Shown here one piece after another: positions 17,756-20,000 of a stretch of DNA of 20,000 bases. Both the position numbers and the translations under genes were made by a program. The notes under the pieces are model-generated. The model saw only the letters and a program-made list of their open reading frames with translations. It was not told the origin of the DNA and searched no databases. How positions within the stretch are numbered: the first letter of the stretch is position 1; every line of letters begins with the position of its first letter. Source of the stretch: Neocallimastix lanati (nom. inval.) (taxonomy: Eukaryota; Neocallimastigomycota; Neocallimastigomycetes; Neocallimastigales; Neocallimastigaceae); the NCBI GenBank assembly GCA_016946835.1, contig JACVTC010000001.1:1040001-1060000 (forward strand). Reading direction: 5' to 3'.

Positions 17756-17960
17756 TTATTTATTATTTATTTATTTATTATTTATTATTTATTATTTTAT
17801 TATTCCATTATTTAATTAATAAATACTCTTTTTTAGTATTTATTATTTGTTATTTATTAATAAATACTCTTTTTATTATTTATTATTTATTAATAAATAC
17901 TCTTTTTATTATTTATTATTTAATTATGTCTTATTATTTCTTATTATTTCTTCTTTATTA
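17756..17960. repeat. T-strand satellite with three palindromic-repeat copies
   Basis: ATTATTT repeats with AATAAATACTCTTTTT at about 17819, 17860 and 17894, the long form of the unit in the 8369-8830 array. Confidence 0.85.
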
Positions 17961-18150
17961 TTGATAATTAATTATTTATTATTCAATTATTTATTTAATG
18001 TATTATAAATAAATACAAAAATGCATAAATTTTTGTACATGTACACAAGGATGCAAGAGTTAAATTGGTCAATAAACTACCATATATAGTAAAATTGTAA
18101 ATTAAAATACAATAATGATGAGAATGAAAAGTACAATTATTAAAACAAAA
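17961..18150. other. Short unique segment between satellite blocks
   Basis: TTTTTGTACATGTACACAAG (from 18029) contains a TTGTACATGTACA palindrome-like string, followed by GGATGCAAGAG. No frame. Confidence 0.5.
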
Positions 18151-18432
18151 AAAATAATAATAAATAATAAATAATTGAATAATAAATAATAAATAATAAA
18201 TAATAAATAATAAATAATAAATAATTGAATAATAAATAATAAATAATAAATAAATAAATAATTGAATAATAATAAATAATAAATAATAAATAATAAATAA
18301 TAAATAATAAATAATAAATAAATAATTAAATAATAAATAATTGAATAATAAATAATAAATAATTGAATAATAAATAATTGAATAATAAATAATTGAATAA
18401 TTAAATAATTGAATAATAAATAATTTAATAAT
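18151..18432. repeat. A-strand AATAATAAATAATTGAATAA satellite block
   Basis: Heptanucleotide (AATAATA)n with regularly recurring AATTGAATAAT insertions. It is the reverse-complement counterpart of the T-strand CAATTATT blocks at 7689-7826 and 14755-14890. Confidence 0.88.
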
Positions 18433-19165
18433 AATTAAAAATAAAAAAATATATTTTGATGAATTCTAATAAAGAACTATTTTAAATTTTATAAAAAATA
18501 TTTAAAACTAGTAAAAATATTTTTTAATTTTAAAAAAAAATTTTTATTTTATTTTTAAAGTTGATATTTTAATTATTAAAAAAATTTAAAAAAAAATTAA
18601 AAATTAAAAAATAAAATTGTATCCTAAATACGTTACACAAACTATCAAATCTTTTTTTTTTTTTAAAACTTTTTTATATTAAAATTATTTTGAAAGTGAA
18701 GTAAACTTTTTTGTTAAACGATAAAAATTATAATTAGGAATGAATGGTAAAAAATAAGAAATAAGAAATAAAAGAAAAAAAAAACTAAAATAGATATTAA
18801 TAATAATAATAAAAGTGAGAGAGACAGATTTAATAAATTTGTTTTAAATTAAATAAGAAAAATCATCTTTAATTTATTCTTTAATTCATTTTTTTTTATT
18901 TTACTTTATTTTATTATTTCTTTATTATATAATTTACACCCAAATAAAATTAAATATTAGTAATAATAATTATTCGTATTAGTATTTAGGATGAGTTTTT
19001 ATATATATCAATATTTAGTTCTATTTATATTTATATAGAATAAATAAATAAAAAAATAAAATAAAATAATTCAATAATTCAATAATTTTTAAATTTTTAT
19101 TTGTTATCGGTTGTTTCATCGTCTAAAAAGAGAATAAATTAAATTGACCATTTTTAGTATTATTT
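18433..19165. other. AT-rich DNA, no gene seen
   Basis: Alternating A and T tracts, for example 18519-18610. A slightly more complex stretch at 18610-18830 includes AAGTGAGAGAGACAG. No gene recognised. Confidence 0.6.
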
Positions 19166-19265
19166 TAATTAATTAATAAACAACTAAATAAATAAATAAA
19201 TAATAAATAAATAAATAAATAATAAATAAATAAATAAATAATAAATAAATAAATAATAAATAAAA
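19166..19265. repeat. (AAAT)n with AATAAT interruptions
   Basis: AAATAAATAAATAATAAATA repeats with near-regular AAT insertions, about 100 bp. Confidence 0.88.
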
Positions 19266-19700
19266 TAATTTTATTATTTTTTTAAATAGTTTTTTTTTTT
19301 TAAATAAAAAAAAAATAAAATATAAAATATATTTAATACAAAATATAAATGGAGAGTTATCAATATTTAATACAAAATATAAAATGTAAAATTCAAATAT
19401 TTATGATAATCTATTCTATTTATGTTTCTATCAATTGCTCTCTATGCTATATCCTATTTATGGGTTATATAACCCTTTTAATTATTAATAATTATTTAAA
19501 CAAAAAAAAAAATAAAATTTAGATATCTTTCTCTCTCTCTATCTATCTACATATTGAGTTAAAACTTTATTAAAATGTTATGCTAGAGAACAAAAGCTTA
19601 TCTCGTTTTTTTTTTTTTTTTTTTATTGTATATTTTGTTGTTATTTTTATTATAAAGTTTTTTATTTTTATTTTTTAGTTGTAAACTAGAAAAAAAAATT
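19266..19700. other. AT-rich DNA, no gene seen
   Basis: A near-duplicated string, ATATTTAATACAAAATATAA (about 19328-19347 and 19362-19382), lies here, with a pyrimidine (CT)n/(CTAT)n tract (19528-19549) and a 20-base T tract (about 19605-19624). No gene. Confidence 0.6.
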
Positions 19701-20000
19701 CTTTATGATTATTCTATTATTATTTATTATTCAATTATTTATTATTCAATTATTTATTATTTATTATTTATTATTTATTATTTATTATTTATTATTTATT
19801 ATTTATTATTTATTATTTATTATTTATTATTTATTATTTATTATTTATTATTTATTATTTATTATTTATTATTTATTATTTATTATTTATTATTTATTTA
19901 TTATTTATTTATTATTTATTATTTATTATTTATTATTTATTATTTATTATTATTTATTTATTATTTATTATTTATTATTTATTATTTATTATTTATTATT
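19701..20000. repeat. (TTATTAT)n heptanucleotide array running off the window
   Basis: Two TATTCAATTATTTATTATTC-type units precede over 30 copies of a 7-bp ATTATTT repeat with a few ATTT slips (near 19895-19910 and 19947-19960). It continues past the end of the window. The same heptamer array stands at 2583-2684. Confidence 0.92.

Overview
The window looks like one edge of a gene-poor, extremely A+T-rich eukaryotic chromosome. The best guess is an anaerobic gut fungus (Neocallimastigomycota). This rests on two things seen together: a clear Ral-type small GTPase, a subfamily I know only from animals, fungi and their close relatives, and intergenic DNA made almost entirely of A/T homopolymers and short AT repeats. 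Dictyostelium and Plasmodium have similar base composition, but I know of no Ral with this effector loop in them. The assignment is an inference, not proven.

Layout. 1-278 is AT-rich 5' flank ending in an A-tract that touches the start codon. 279-875 is the only intact gene, an intronless Ral GTPase of 198 residues. 876-2118 is low-complexity AT DNA with poly(A), poly(T), (TA)n and (GA)n tracts. 2119-2471 is a discrete insertion-like unit: a 15-bp direct repeat, a 39-base A tract, about 285 bp of hairpin-forming sequence at about 43% G+C, then the same 15-bp repeat. 2472-2683 is microsatellite. 2684-5000 is a badly decayed non-LTR retrotransposon (LINE) that keeps the reverse transcriptase motifs in order and a C-terminal CCHC knuckle. 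5094-5275 is a short coding remnant with an HGGGF motif, as in alpha/beta-hydrolase esterases. 5281-5735 is a second LINE reverse-transcriptase remnant. 6105-6330 is another broken coding-like stretch, possibly the continuation of the esterase-like remnant.

From about 6340 to 20000 I see no gene. The interval consists of micro- and minisatellites whose A-rich and T-rich strands alternate. Distinct arrays include a 23-bp array (7689-7826), a dispersed palindromic repeat with a 12-copy array showing a 64-bp higher-order period (8369-8830), a ~97-bp minisatellite (12197-12590), a 27-bp array (13575-13690), a 40-bp array (13842-13967), and 28-bp and 63-bp duplications.

The most interesting points are the insertion-like GC-richer unit at 2119-2471, the dispersed palindromic repeat with higher-order structure, and the poly(A) expansion at the same Lys-Lys codons of reverse-transcriptase motif A in two separate LINE remnants. 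No operon, CRISPR array, tRNA or rRNA gene was recognised.
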